A DNA stretch of 64,000 nucleotides from Balanoglossus misakiensis. Its lineage: Eukaryota; Hemichordata. The notes below the pieces were generated by a model. That model saw only the letters and a program-made list of their open reading frames with translations, was not told the DNA's origin and made no database searches. How positions within the stretch are numbered: the stretch's first letter is position 1; every line of letters begins with the position of its first letter. Positions 1 to 12,700 of the stretch are shown here, piece by piece. The stretch spans positions 4,216,001 through 4,280,000 of the forward strand of contig CM082588.2 in the NCBI GenBank assembly GCA_040954595.2. Direction: 5' to 3'. Both the position numbers and the translations under genes were made by a program.

Positions 1-1705
1 AATATTGCTATACGTTTTGAATAGCACTTCCATGTTGTACAAGTTGATGACACCCTAGGATGCAAATTCTGTCGGTTTTTGTCAAAATAAAGTTTGTGCA
101 AGTTTCATATGGCGAATATGGATTTACCCACAGCTAGCACATAAGTAAAATTCAGCCAAACGGATTTACTTCCCCTTTGAAACTAAGAAAGAAAAAAGTA
201 AGAATTGTAGTCTTGTCGGAAGTATTGGAACAAAAGCTTTAATATTCAAATATTTATGACACTTTATATTTATGCTGCTTTTATATTTTTATAACGTTTC
301 ATGGTCTAGATCCCAATGTGGATACTGTTTTAATAAAAGCTTAAAATTACGATTACACGTTTGTACTATTGATGTCTATGAAGTATGAATACATGAATGA
401 ATCTAAGAATGAACGAACGAACGAATGAATGAATGAAGACCAAATTTGCGGGAATGTTGAGTCTAAATATATTATCTGGCAGGGTTTGCTCATCCATCTG
501 GTACCAGTTATTTTTTCTAGGATGTTGCCCCAAGGACAACTGTCATAATAACAGAAAGTTCTCTAACAGATCTTTTATATCCTAATCTCAAAGTTCCAAT
601 ATATCGGTGTTTGGCATCGCCACCGACAGGGCGTTGACCTTTTATTACAACACCACACGTGCTCTGTTACATGCCCGTTGTGTCAGCCTGATAAAAATCG
701 TGTGTCCGTTTAATTAAAAAAACGCCTCAGTCGACTTGCGTTGCAGGAGCGACGCTTTTCAGTGTGTCTTCCCCAGAGCCCGATCAGTTTTCTTATTCAC
801 AATTCAATTCAATTCAATTCCTTTTTATCAACACATGTACGTACGAAGCCATGATCATTAGTAAATTGTCTGGCCACAGGACACAACATCGCGGCCGTGA
901 AGTCGCAATATCCCCGCATACAGAGAATGGAAATGGCTCTGAAAATATGATAGCCACAGGAAGCATATTAAGGGGCAGTTCTCTCCATCCGCGTGGCCTT
1001 GTACGAAATTCTTAATCATGTACCATGTCTTTGCTATAATGATGCTGTTCTCCTTTAGGTAGGGTGTTAATGATACAGAAACTTGATAGTTTACTTACTG
1101 TATAGAGGGGGCTGCAAACCACGAGAAAGGGCCGACCTTCGATTTTCGTCGTCACTTTCTTATGTACATCATCTTAAATGAGACTATCAACACTTTGGAA
1201 AATCCTGTCCATATCGTCACAGTCATGACCTGCGCTTTCCCTCCCTGTCGGAAATTACTCTGGGTAACGAATGGGTCGTTGTTGTCACTACTTTCAGCCA
1301 TGGTGTCTGTACGTCAACGACTGAGTCTCGAATGATGGAAGTGGCGCCTCACCGACCATCTGGCAAATGAATTGGCTGTGTCATTCACCAGGTGCATTGT
1401 GTGAGGCTTGTGATTGGTTGATGTGCTTGAGAAGTTACTTAGTATACCAAGATCACAGATGTTGCCCTAATGCTACGTGTTGAAAGCCGGATGATGTTCT
1501 CGTGTCGTGAAATCGTTCAGATATTGAACTCCACTCGGATCTGCGGCCCTCTTGTCGTCAAATAGTTGAACGATTGCACTACACTCGTACATTTATCCTT
1601 TACTTATTATCACTTTGAACCCACCGCATCAAGATTCTCAGGCCCCAATGAACAGTTTTAATACTTAGAAAAAGTTTTTTTTTTCAGTGCTTTGTGTCTA
1701 AATCC
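1..1705. other. Left-edge intergenic DNA, no gene seen
   Basis: I see no convincing coding exon on either strand. The only longish open frame (764-1015) lacks composition or similarity that would support it. Short simple repeats occur (an AATG-type run near 415-435 and an ATTCA-type run near 800-820). The right part probably includes the 3' untranslated region of the minus-strand dehydrogenase. A minus-strand AATAAA near 640 could serve that gene, but it lies about 1 kb past the stop. Confidence 0.5.
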
Positions 1706-3469
1706 TTAGTAGATGATTCCGTGATAAAGTCTGTCAGCGATACTCTCTGGTAAATGTGTGAATACCAGTCTCCGGATATGCCAATACAGATTCATCGGAT
1801 AATATCGAATCTTTGGTGTTTCTGATATAACGGCGTCTGTGTACGCTTCCACGACGGGCGAAGTGTCACCACACCCGCTTGAGCAGTACGACTGCATAGT
1901 GTTCATCACTTTATCAAAGTAATCCCTCCCATAATCTTGTTTCACATCCTCTGCCATCCCTTCCCAAAGCTCCTTGGCCGTTTCACTGACCATCTTTTCG
2001 GAGAGGATCCCCGTGGCCGCGATATAGTTGCCGGGTTCGATGAGGCTGACACGAACTCCCCACCGCCGCATTTCGTAACGCAGACAGTCGGAGAATCCCT
2101 GGACGGCGAATTTGGATGTACAGTAGAGGGACCTTGACGGGACTGCATGCCGTGAAATTCCGCTTGCCATATTGACCACTCGACCTGCACAAAACATTGT
2201 GAGACAATCAGGATTTCATGACCTAACAGCAAAGAATAACGCGACAAAAACCATTTCGACATAGGATTTTCATATCTGGGTTTACTAAGATGCCAAATCC
2301 ACGATAGTTGTGTACTTTTTGTATGGAGTTCGATTAAACGGGTGCGGTACCCGTTTAATAATGTATAACGTGTTAAAATCGCAACAGCCACAATCGGACC
2401 AATCTATGTTGAAAAGTAAAATCCTGAATAAAGCGCAAAAAAGTGGCAGCTCATGGGGGCTTTGAACGAAAGGACAAACTGACCCTTGGCCTTTCTGATT
2501 AGAGGCAGAACCGCCTTGGTGATACGTATCATTCCAAGTACGTTGACTTCGTAAATAAACCGATATTTTTCCGTGCTACACCATTCCACTTCACCGAATG
2601 AGGATGCCCCAGCATTATTCACAATTGCCCACAAACCTGTCGAAGAAAATGACATGCTAGCCTATTGGTGAGATGGTGTAAGGCTGTACGTACACTGGGA
2701 GATCACTGTTTCTCATGTTACGGTTACATTATTACCCACTATCCCATTCAGCACATAGATCAGTCAGAAATTAAGTTCAGTTTCCTCATGTTTCTAACAA
2801 ATAAACCGAAATATATTTGTCCATCGTTTAAAACTTGTATTCAAGTCTGGATTTGAATGCAATTGTCTACAATGACAATTGTATAGACCTGGTGAAATGA
2901 GAATGCAGTGCCAATATATATTACGGAGCCTTCAGTAATTACAACGGGTGGGCCCTGGAAGTCAAGACGCACTTGTACTGTACAAAAGTTACCCTTCCTC
3001 CAATTCCCCCGGCCCACCCCCTGCAAATACTGAAGACTCCCTCACCGTCGGTCTTGTTTGGAAGTTTCTCCTTGATTAGCTGTACAGCTTCTTTAACTTC
3101 TTGTTCTGAGGTTACATCAAGCTGGAGTACAAAAAGTCGACCGGGATCGACATCTTCCAACTCCTTTGATCCACTGCCACCGGCCCTGTTCTTCATCAAA
3201 CACCCGGCGAAGACGAGAAACCCGAGCGAGTGGAGGTGCTTCGCAAGCCGCAGACCGAATCCGGAATCGCACCCGGTGATCAAGACTGCCTTGCCGTTAA
3301 CTGGTAGGCGTCTCCTCGGGGTGCAAATCCTGGCCACGAACGCTGTGGCTGCCACTACGATAAAGCCCATACCTGTTTTCGCCGCCAGACTGGAGGCTGG
3401 AAGAATTACACACGTCATTAGCAGCCACAGCAGTACAGGTAGTATCATGAACTGGATGATCGACGTCAT
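1706..3469 (-). CDS. BDH1-like short-chain dehydrogenase/reductase, 351 aa, 3 exons
   Basis: Coding exons are 3469-3046, 2636-2484 and 2184-1706. All junctions are GT-AG and in phase, giving 351 residues, close to the roughly 343 of human BDH1. A hydrophobic N-terminus of about 50 residues is followed by a classical SDR fold: cofactor motif TGCDSGFG, then NNAG, a catalytic Ser in VVNMASG, and YCTSK as the Tyr-x3-Lys pair. The segments around GFLVFAGCLM and YCSSGCGDTSPV closely match D-beta-hydroxybutyrate dehydrogenase (BDH1), the mitochondrial NAD-dependent enzyme interconverting 3-hydroxybutyrate and acetoacetate. Related SDR9C members (retinol or steroid dehydrogenases) are the alternative, so substrate is inferred. 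The ORF seems complete. It lies tail-on to the window edge and downstream of the GPCR on the same strand. Confidence 0.85.
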
Positions 3470-3675
3470 TTCTGAGTGATAGCAACCTACGAAAATATCT
3501 TCCGGTTGGTGTTTCAGGGATCAGTCTATTGCAACTGAACTGGTACGACCTTTGACCGGTTTCGGCGTTCAATTATGTGAGCCCTAAGCGTCGGCAAGAG
3601 TTTGCTCAGAGAGATAGCGTACAACAGGTGGTTGTATGGCCGCACATGACATATAAACGTATCGTCGTCAAGGTA

Positions 3676-3686
3676 TCATCATCATC

Positions 3687-3718
<32 letters not shown>

Positions 3719-3720
3719 CA
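3676..3720. repeat. (ATC)n microsatellite
   Basis: About fifteen tandem ATC units with one CAC interruption, in the intergenic stretch between the dehydrogenase and the GPCR. Confidence 0.9.
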
Positions 3721-3918
3721 GGTAGCCCATAAGGGTCTGTACAAATAGGTGTCAGACACCACCATGCACTTTATACGGCTATTGCTACCCTTCCTGACTT
3801 TCAAACCCAGCCATTCATAATCACCAAAACTTCACTCACACGCAACGTCTCAACAAAGACGTTTTCAGCACTAGAAAGGACAGAAAGCACAGAAGTGTAG
3901 TTAACTCCACATTTGCTT

Positions 3919-3924
3919 TTTATT
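3919..3924 (-). promoter_or_regulatory. Candidate poly(A) signal for the GPCR gene
   Basis: Minus-strand AATAAA about 250 bp past the GPCR stop codon. Other AATAAA-like hexamers occur nearby, so the choice is tentative. Confidence 0.35.
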
Positions 3925-4169
3925 ACAACAGTAAATTGCACTTCACATCATCTCAAAAACCTCAGTACAAATTTCCAATAAAGTTTATAGAACAAAATAA
4001 ATCACCACACAAGTGACCAAAACCTATGATTTATGCAAAAGTCATACAGTTTTCGAAAACAAAACTTCAAGTATAGCGCTAACAGAAAGTGGATATGTGA
4101 CGGGAGAACGTGAAATATAAGATGAAATAAATTCGATTAAAAACAAGTTTGTGTTAATAAAAGTGTGTG

Positions 4170-5423
4170 CTACCGAATCGTGATATCTTCTATATGTTCT
4201 CCATTGACACAAATTGCAACTTCTATGTTACTCGCATCTCCTAAATCACTCGCATCTATGTTGCCCTCTGCGTTAATCGTAGCGATTTCGTCAACCGGGT
4301 TTTTTTCCGTATTCAATATCACATCTACTGGTTGTTCAAACATCGGCTGTCCGTGTAGGCTTATGTTGTCCCCCGATTTTTCAATTAATAAGTCTCTCGG
4401 TTTGCGCGTATTCACTTGCAATCTTTTTTGAACGACTTTCGGCGCGTTTTGTCCCGATCCACTGAAGTTGGGTGGACATATGTGCTTTCTGAAATTTTGC
4501 GACCAAAGACAGTATATGACTGGATTAAGCATACTACTCATAAATGAAACGCTGTACATTAACATCGTATAGAAGGGATTGTTAGGTATTAACTTAGAGA
4601 CTCGAAGGGCGATCAGCACTCCAAGAGGAAGGTACGTTACTATATAAACGGTAAGGACTGACAGACAAATACGTAAAGAAGCCAACTCCCGTTTCTCAAT
4701 ATTGCTTGTTTTGATGTTGGTCAACTTCGCCGTGTTTCTCGTACAGCATTTCCATAATATATACACGTAGGTGAAACAAATGGTAATTACACATACACAG
4801 ATTAAAAATGTACCACCCCACCGAGCAAATTTCACACCCTGCCGTTCCTCCAGTTGTGATTCGTCTGTGAAACAGCGTCGTCCTGATCCGACCAAAGTTG
4901 CAGCTAAGCCAATGCTGGCGCCCAGTGTGTAGCTAACCCCGATGGACGTCTTCGTCGTCTTTGCTAGCACATGCTGCTGGAACCTGCCGCTTATGGCCAG
5001 CGCTCGGGTGACGCTCAGTCCGGCGAGACTTGTAGCCGAGGTCGTCAGGCACAGGTTGGAGACGAAGATGTACGTCTTGCAAAGTTGAAGATTGGCGAAG
5101 ATGCTGCGTTGGTGTAGTGTGTAGATGACTGCGCTGCAGAGCATCAGTGGGCACACGAAGACGCAAGTCAGCAGGTCGTTCACGGCCACCGAGAACAACT
5201 GAATATTGCCCGGTGTTCGCAGAGTTTTGACCGTGCCGATGAGGAAACAGACAGCTGCGTTGCCAACCGTACCGAACACGATGATCGGACTCAGTATTAC
5301 ACAAGTAGCAATCAAAACAATTTGATCATCACCACTCATCAGCCCCAAATCACCATGGGTGGAGTCATTGGAGGTGTCGGCAACTTCAGTGGTCGAGTTC
5401 AGCGTTGCATTGAAGATCTCCAT
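4170..5423 (-). CDS. Orphan rhodopsin-class (class A) GPCR, single exon, about 417 aa
   Basis: A single open frame with seven hydrophobic segments. TM1 carries GN (FGTVGNAAV). TM2 has the conserved Asp (VNDLLTC). TM3 is preceded by a Cys that can pair with RRCF in the second extracellular loop. TM7 has NPVIY. The frame is open back to 5684, but I prefer the Met at 5423: it starts a short N-terminus with several N-glycosylation sequons (NAT, NST, NDS) and the charged stretch upstream looks unlike a GPCR ectodomain. The DRY position reads VTR and the TM6 region reads TYLP instead of CWxP, so activation motifs are atypical. The closest subfamily (opsin-like, peptide or amine) cannot be settled by eye. 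The C-terminal tail of about 100 residues is intracellular. Confidence 0.8.
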   Translation of the reverse strand: MEIFNATLNSTTEVADTSNDSTHGDLGLMSGDDQIVLIATCVILSPIIVFGTVGNAAVCFLIGTVKTLRTPGNIQLFSVAVNDLLTCVFVCPLMLCSAVIYTLHQRSIFANLQLCKTYIFVSNLCLTTSATSLAGLSVTRALAISGRFQQHVLAKTTKTSIGVSYTLGASIGLAATLVGSGRRCFTDESQLEERQGVKFARWGGTFLICVCVITICFTYVYILWKCCTRNTAKLTNIKTSNIEKRELASLRICLSVLTVYIVTYLPLGVLIALRVSKLIPNNPFYTMLMYSVSFMSSMLNPVIYCLWSQNFRKHICPPNFSGSGQNAPKVVQKRLQVNTRKPRDLLIEKSGDNISLHGQPMFEQPVDVILNTEKNPVDEIATINAEGNIDASDLGDASNIEVAICVNGEHIEDITIR

Positions 5424-5445
5424 CTCATCGAAAAGACGTAAACGG

Positions 5446-5523
5446 ACACGAGAGCGATAACTTCTTCGCTTGTATGAAGTCTGCACACGAGAGCGATAAC
5501 TTCTTCGCTTGTATGAAGTCTGC
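5446..5523. repeat. 39-bp perfect direct duplication upstream of the GPCR start
   Basis: Two adjacent copies of a 39-bp unit at 5446-5484 and 5485-5523. Since 39 is a multiple of 3 the GPCR frame stays open through it, adding a 13-residue basic repeat if translation began at 5684. It is more likely 5' UTR. Confidence 0.85.
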
Positions 5524-6002
5524 ACAGATCTGCGCTGTAGGTGAGACTGGGGCTGGTTTTTACGCATAGACTTCGATGAATGGTTGTCTAGACCACAGTT
5601 GCTATGGCAGCAATTGACCACCCAACGTCGTATTAAAGTATAATTGGTACGGAAAATGGAGGTGCTCCTTACAATCTGACTCAACAGTAAGTAATTGAAT
5701 ATAAAATGTTTGGGTGGTTGAAGACACGATGAAGATGCGATATATAATTGGGATAATCTGATAATTTGCTTGAATTCAAATCCCGTATCATGGCCGTACA
5801 GATTACAACAGTATTACCTTTATCTGTTTGCTAGGAAAGTCTCTTCATGTACCGATCAAGATCTCCCTACAACCCTTTGCAAGGATCCTATATTATGCAT
5901 ATTCATGCTGATCTTAACTACAACATAAAGTAGAGTTTGACAGCACGCTAAGATCATACATGCAGTCTTCATTCAGCTACTAATAAGAGCCTTTTATGAA
6001 CT

Positions 6003-6248
6003 ACAATGTACAAACGTTCTTCATACGGTAGCCGAGCATTCTCACATGCTGCACCGAAACTGTGGAACTCTCTGCCACAAGACATTCGTCAAGCTCCAAG
6101 TTTGAGTATCTTTAAGAAAAGACTGAAGACGCATTATTTCGCAAGAGCATATGGTGTGGGCCAATGAGCACAAGCGCCTTTGAGTATGACACTTGTTATA
6201 GATACTGGCGCTATTCAAATTTCTCTGATTGATTGATTGATTGATTGA
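6003..6248 (+). mobile_element. 3' end of a non-LTR retrotransposon (CR1/L2-like) with TTGA tail
   Basis: A plus-strand frame from about 6009 to 6167 encodes a peptide including SRAFSHAAPKLWNSLPQ and FKKRLKTHYF and ends in TGA. This is the well-known C-terminal tail of reverse transcriptases of CR1/L2/Jockey-type elements. About 60 bp later comes a (TTGA)n run (about 6226-6248), typical of such 3' ends. There is no reverse transcriptase core upstream, so it is a 5'-truncated dead copy. Confidence 0.75.
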
Positions 6249-6475
6249 ACTAGTCCTGAAGCATGAGTTTCCAAAGACAAGGATGCAAGAGTGATACAGG
6301 AGTTAAAGTGTCATGTGACACTATTAAAGTCACCGACTTACAGCTCACTCATAAAGGACAACAAATGTTTGTATAACAAATTTCAAAAACACAGAATGTC
6401 ATTTCTGTGAAAAGGTTTAACAAAGACAATCAAAACTGAAATTGTAATGTTATATACACATTTACACTTATTATC

Positions 6476-6481
6476 TTTATT
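6476..6481 (-). promoter_or_regulatory. Poly(A) signal, probable for MMS22L
   Basis: Minus-strand AATAAA about 295 bp downstream of the MMS22L stop codon at 6774, with no better hexamer closer. Confidence 0.5.
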
Positions 6482-6773
6482 CAACTTTTAAAATCAAACA
6501 AGAATTCATCCAATTTGATTATATTAAGGACACTTGGGACCCCCTTAACATGCATATACTGTCAGTACTTAAGTTAAAAACTCCAAATTTTACCTTAATT
6601 TTTTTCAGTAAAAATTACTGACAAGTTCATCTAGACTTGTAAATATATACATGTATCTGACTTGGAAGAGATAGCAATTTTTTGCAAGCTTGGTTTTCAC
6701 GACAGGAAACTTGGGCAACCAGAAATATACCGTAGGTGTCCTACTATAAAATCAACGCTGTTAGGTTTTTAAG

Positions 6774-9700
6774 TTACAGATCTTCCATGAGTAGTGCGAT
6801 GTGGCTTCTCCCGACTTCTCCTAGCTGATCCAAGACTTTGCAAACTGCGCGACTGTGGATTGGATATAACACAGAAATACTACATTTATACCTAATCTTC
6901 CCAATTCAATTAATCTTAGAGATGGATTTGTAACATGCTGATGTAGATATTAGATTGGGGTGGCAGAACTATGAGTACAGTACATGTAGACACAATCATG
7001 GAGTTTCGGAAAGAAATTGCGATCATACCCCTCTTTGTCTCCCCCACCCCACCCCACCCAAAAACACATAATCCTAGGACAAGATTCATATTCAAATGGA
7101 TATTGTAAGAACAGACACACACAAAAAACAATACAGCACAATATTAATAAAAGAACGTAGAACAAAACACAAAAGATATATGGACCTCTGATTAAAAAAT
7201 TTTTTTTCGAAAATAGTAAGTACCCTGCCCCACATGTAAATATAACATGTACATTCTTTGAAATTAAATTACTGCTGACTACTTTCTAACTGACATACCG
7301 AAGATTCTTGTCTTTTCCCACTCCCCGCTTCATCTCAACCTGGTATACCTCTTCAACGAGCTTTGGCGTTACATCAGCTACGACTGCCGCACACATGATT
7401 GCCAAAGCTTCTAAGACGTGCAGCACACGGATGTAAGCCATCCTGAAGTTCTTTATTATGAACACGCGGAGAGCCGTCTCCACTTTGTCCCTAGGCAAAT
7501 AAAAGATAAAACCACATTTGGCATATTTTTTTTCAAAACCAAACTAGTGTGTGATAGTGATAGTGTCTCCATATGGAAATGGGCATAAAGTCATTGTTTT
7601 TACTTTTTCATCTCAATATATGCTGTATGCATGTAAACATGTCACAGGGGTTCTTCTTACCTTGGAACAAGGTGGGGTACCTTTTGATAGGCATCAAGAA
7701 CTGACTGAAGCACTCCGATCGCTAGCTTCTTGACATTGCTTACAGAAGTTGACTCGGCAATCAACAGAACATCCAGTGTTGGGCCAAAGACAAGTAAGGT
7801 AGTTCTGAAATGAAAAAAAAAACTCTTGTGAAAAATTTCCTATAGCGTACACCAGCACTCAAAAGATTTTAGTATTTCTATAGAATTCAATAGAAAATAA
7901 TTGTCAAATGGGGAGAATGTAACACAAGTGCATACCTGGCTGTGTTCTGTACAGAAGCCTGTTTGTATAGTTCTTTGAGGAAAACTAGAGTGTTGGTGAT
8001 GACTGGAGTAAGCTGGTTGTTTCTGGGTACCAGGTGGGTGGTACATATTTGCTCCAATAAAAAATGCTGGAAATTCCTAAAAAAAACAAGCATATTATAT
8101 ATCAATCACAAACCTACTGTCATAAGATACAGCATTAAATGGCAGTCACTTTCTGCATTGTACAGTACACAGAGTACCAGTGACATTTGTGTACATGGTT
8201 GACAAAATCATCATTCTATAAAGTTGGACCTCTACAGAGGGAACTGGGGTGAAAGGGTTAATGCTCACTGGAGATTTAACTCTTTCACCCCCAGTTCCCT
8301 CTATAGAGGTCCAACCTTACCATAGAAAACCATGGGTTTGGACTGAACCATGGTGTTGAGAGGGTTAACATGAATCTTTTACCTTGCAGGTTCACTGGCA
8401 GTGTCCAAGTTTAGCAGTGTAGTCTGAAAGTAAGAAAATTATGGATAAATCGACAACTTAAAAATGATTGGAAATTGGATTACTTAAGTCTTCTGTGAAT
8501 TTAAATGCACAGGGCACTTAATCTAAAGTCATACTCTATTGGGTGTCTGGGTGTGGCAAAAAGAAACTGGGGCCATGCATAGTCTTCAGAACAAAATGAG
8601 TCCCCCAAACTTGTCTATATTCTATATTACACAGTGTGGGGAGACTTTTTGAAAACAAAGAAGAAAATCTAGTGTTCACCATCTTGTTTTCATAAAAATC
8701 ACTACTTTACATTTTTCTCCATAGAGTTAGTTTGAAGCTTTAATCTTTAGACAGTTTTACTCCCACATTCAAAATTGTTAAATTGTTATTCTCATTTTTA
8801 AGAGAGAACAATCTGGAGTTGCCTTGAGCAAAGAATGAGAAAAAGCTTAAGATTTTGATTTTCAAGGCGTAGTCTACCTTAAAGGTAGCTGTTAGTATTA
8901 TTATAGCAGCTTACCAGGAATGGATGACTTGTACTACAAGACAGATTTGCATCTATGCCAGCTGTGACCGATGCTCTCTGTAAAGGCATATAAACATGAA
9001 GATATTTATGAGGATATATCCTGTCAAGAGCCCTAGCAGATTTTTATTCAGCAGACCTTTTTCTTATGGACGAACTAAACCACACTGACGTGTCAGGAAA
9101 AATTAGCATAGCAAATATTAAGGTTTTTCAACAATTTGGTAATCAGAATTTTCATGCTATCCATTGGGTATTTATACAGCGATCCCTTTCTATTCTGAAT
9201 AAATAAAATGTCGCATTCTTTCGCCCGTGTGTGTCACTAAATGTCAATTTCGAAATGAGCCAAGGAGGGTGCTCAGGTAAGAGCCCACCCCTTACTTTAT
9301 TCCAATTTGTGATGTGTAGGCCTGGGCTCTAACCAGAAAAAAAATACAGTACATTTGGATAAGTCCACCTACCATTTGGAATCGATTGAAATACTGGGTC
9401 ACAATGTCTTTGATTCTGCGCTGAAGGTAGGGATCTCTCTTGTAATCCAAAACAGCAAAGCCATCAAGAAACTATTATTAAAAACAAAAGAAAAGGAGAA
9501 ATCCATAGGCTACCTGTTATCGCTAGTTACCAGAGAGGTTTAGTTACACGTAATTATGTATTCCACTGACGTAAGAATATAGGGTACACTTACAGTGATT
9601 ACAGTCTACGCAATAAAAGTGCCAAAAGCCATTGAAAAATAAAATGATGTACGGAAAATTATCTTTCCCACATTGATGGTCGTGGGTAGAAGGGTCTGTG

Positions 9701-12700
9701 GGCTTGACGTCAACATCATGTGTTATTCACAGAACCATTGGACGTAATTACATGGAACTGAACCCCCCTATTATCTGCAGCAACATTTGAATGAAGACCA
9801 ATTCACTATCAACTCAGCAAGTCTGTGGGCTTGACATTAACATCATGTGCTATTCACAGAACCATTGGACATAATTACATGCAACTGAACCCCCCTATTA
9901 TCTGCAGCAACATTTGAATGAAGACCAATTCACTATCAACTCAGCAAGTCTGTGGGCTTGACATTAACATCATGTGTTATTCACAGAACCATTGGACATA
10001 ATTACATGCAACTGAACCCCCCTATTATCTGCAGCATCATTTGAATGAAGACCAATTCACTATCAACTCAGCTAAGTCTGTGGGCTTGACATTAACATCA
10101 TGTGTTATTCACATAACAATTGGACATAATTACATGCAATTGAACCCCCCCCCCCTATTATCTGCAGCAACATTTGAATGAAGACCAATTCACTATCAAC
10201 TCAGCTAAGTCTGTGGGCTTGACATTAACATCATGTGTTATTCACAGAACCATTGGACATAATTACATGCAATTGAACCCCCCTATTATCTGCAGCAACA
10301 TTTGAATGAAGACCAATTCACTATCAACTCAGCAAGTCTGTGGGCTTGACATTAACATCATGTGTTATTCACAGAACCATTGGACGTAATTACATGCAAC
10401 TGAACCCCCCTATTATCTGCAGCAACATTTGAATGAAGACCAATTCACTATCAACTCAGCAAGTCTGTGGGCTTGACATTAACATCATGTGTTATTCACA
10501 GAACCATTGGACGTAATTACATGCAACTGAACCCCCCTATTATCTGCAGCAACATTTGAATGAAGACCAATTCACTATCAACTCAGCTAAGTCTGTGGGC
10601 TTGACATTAACATCATGTGTTATTCACAGAACCATTGGACATAATTACATGCAACTGAACCCCCCTATTATCTGCAGCAACATTTGAATGAAGACCAATT
10701 CACTATCAACTCAGCAAGTCTGTGGGCTTGACATTAACATCATGTGTTATTCACAGAAACATTGGACGTAATTACATGCAACTGAACCCCCCTATTATCT
10801 GCAGCAACATTTGAATGAAGACCAATTCACTATCAACTCAGCTAAGTCTGTGGGCTTGACATTAACATCATGTGTTATTCACATAACCATTGGACATAAT
10901 TACACGCAACTGAACCCCCCTATTATCTGCAGCAACATTTGAATGAAGACCAATTCACTATCAATTCAGCTAAAAGACCCTGATACAGGGGCTGCTTAGA
11001 CTAGCCCACTAGTCGCTTGGTGATTTTTAAATCTCAATACTTTTTGTGTTTTCGGTGGTTTTTTGTCTTAATAAATAATTTCAATACTTTTTGCGTGCAT
11101 GCTTGCCTTTAGCGTGTTTTTGGTAGTGAGGCGAGTTTCGAATTTGCGACTGAGCTTGTGGTTTCGGGTAGCGTCGACCATGGGCCGACACGTTCCCTAC
11201 ACAGCCCATAGACTTGGAGCAAGTCTAGGGGCTGCTGTGCACATGTCTGTATCCTGATAATGATTTGCTCACCAGGGACAGATTCTCTCGGATGGCAGTC
11301 AGCTGCGATCCAGGGATGGATTTATTTGGATTGAACAAAGCGTGAGGCACAACCAGACTATCCAAGATGGCGGGTAGAAGACACTGTGGTTTGCCCTGTG
11401 AAGACACAAACAGTTCTATAAATGCATAGACAGGAGTGAAATGGTTATTGGTGCCTGGCAATCTTAAAGGGGGGGAAGGTTGTCTGATCTTCACATGTGC
11501 AATTTTTCTCTTTACAAACACTCCACCTGAATTGTTCCTAATGTTCAGAGACCATGCCAAACAGTAACAACACAGTTTGCAATCAAATACGGTGTAATAC
11601 AAAGTAACAGCCACATTGTTTGCAATGATGTACATTGCAGTAATTATAGTTTGCACCTACTTTGACTTGCTAGTATTAACGCTTTCTAGCCTGGCTTTCT
11701 GGGAACGTACACAAATTTCTCCTATATATAGGATATCCGGGACTGCACTGTCATATGGGACCCATACCTGTAGTCAGAGACAGGATGACAGCCACCCTTT
11801 AATTCCTGTGTACATTTTCTTTAGTAGACCACTTACTTGTACGTAGATGATCTTAGCTGTGTATTTGACAATGCTACCACAGATGTGATAAATCCAGTTC
11901 ATGGCGTATTGCGGACCGGCTGATTTCAAAGTAGGTGTGACATATTTCACGACATCTCCAAGATATTGACAGAGGCGGTCACGCAAGCTGACCCTCTCTT
12001 GGAAAGTCTGGTGAATAAAGAGAGTCGTATGAATTATGTTTGAAACATGAAAAAGGTGAGTATGGCTCATTTCATACATTATACATAGCACACGAAGAGT
12101 TCCATTGTTTCCACTTTAAGTCAATACCAAAAATTGTGTTGTAGAAAACATATTCCATGGTATACTCATAGACAGGGTGTGAGAAAAGTTGTAAAAAACA
12201 GGGGCATAGCATATTACAGTGAGAAAAACAAATTACCCGTTGAAAGTAACAAATAGAACCTAATGATAAAAGTAAGTGACTTCCCTTTTAATAGCCTTCA
12301 AGTTCATAAAGCCAAAAAAAAATTATCCATCATTTCCAATACCCAATCAAATAATTTCATTATTTTGAAGAATAACCAAGTAAAAGATGCAACGAATCTT
12401 CTTCAGCTGCATGTTGGGAAAAATGTTGCATACTGGGTAGGTACAATCAGATAAAAGGAAATCCAACTACGGTACATGTAGCTGGAATAGAACATACCTT
12501 TGTCTCATTAAACCTGTGCCCAATTTCCTTTAGAACGCGACACATCATTACCTCTGTGTTCAAATCATGGTCAGTCACTTCCACCTGTAGCCGGAATTAC
12601 GCAAGAACATACAAAATGTTTTGTGCCATGAAACTGTTTACTCTGAGGGCTTAATTAAAGGATTGAATCTCATATAAGAACATCTTATATGGGGGTCACA

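Larger units (their letters stand above)
3470..4169. other. Intergenic DNA with ATC microsatellite and GPCR 3' UTR
   Basis: This stretch holds the probable promoter and 5' UTR of the dehydrogenase (next to 3469), an ATC/ATG trinucleotide run at about 3676-3720, and the probable 3' UTR of the minus-strand GPCR. No coding exon is visible. Confidence 0.5.
5685..6773. other. Intergenic DNA with retrotransposon relic and MMS22L 3' UTR
   Basis: Upstream region of the GPCR, then the non-LTR retroelement tail at about 6003-6248, then AT-rich DNA with the probable MMS22L 3' UTR. No cellular coding exon is visible. Confidence 0.5.

Noticed and set aside
764-1015. 83-codon open frame on the plus strand
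   Set aside because: No recognisable similarity, a simple-repeat stretch inside, and no splice context.
5424-5684. N-terminal extension of the GPCR by 87 residues
   Set aside because: Basic, repeat-containing and unlike a receptor ectodomain. The Met at 5423 followed by glycosylation sequons is a better start, though the frame is open.
9694-10972. CRISPR-like array
   Set aside because: The whole 127-bp unit is repeated with no variable spacers, in a eukaryotic intron. It is a satellite.
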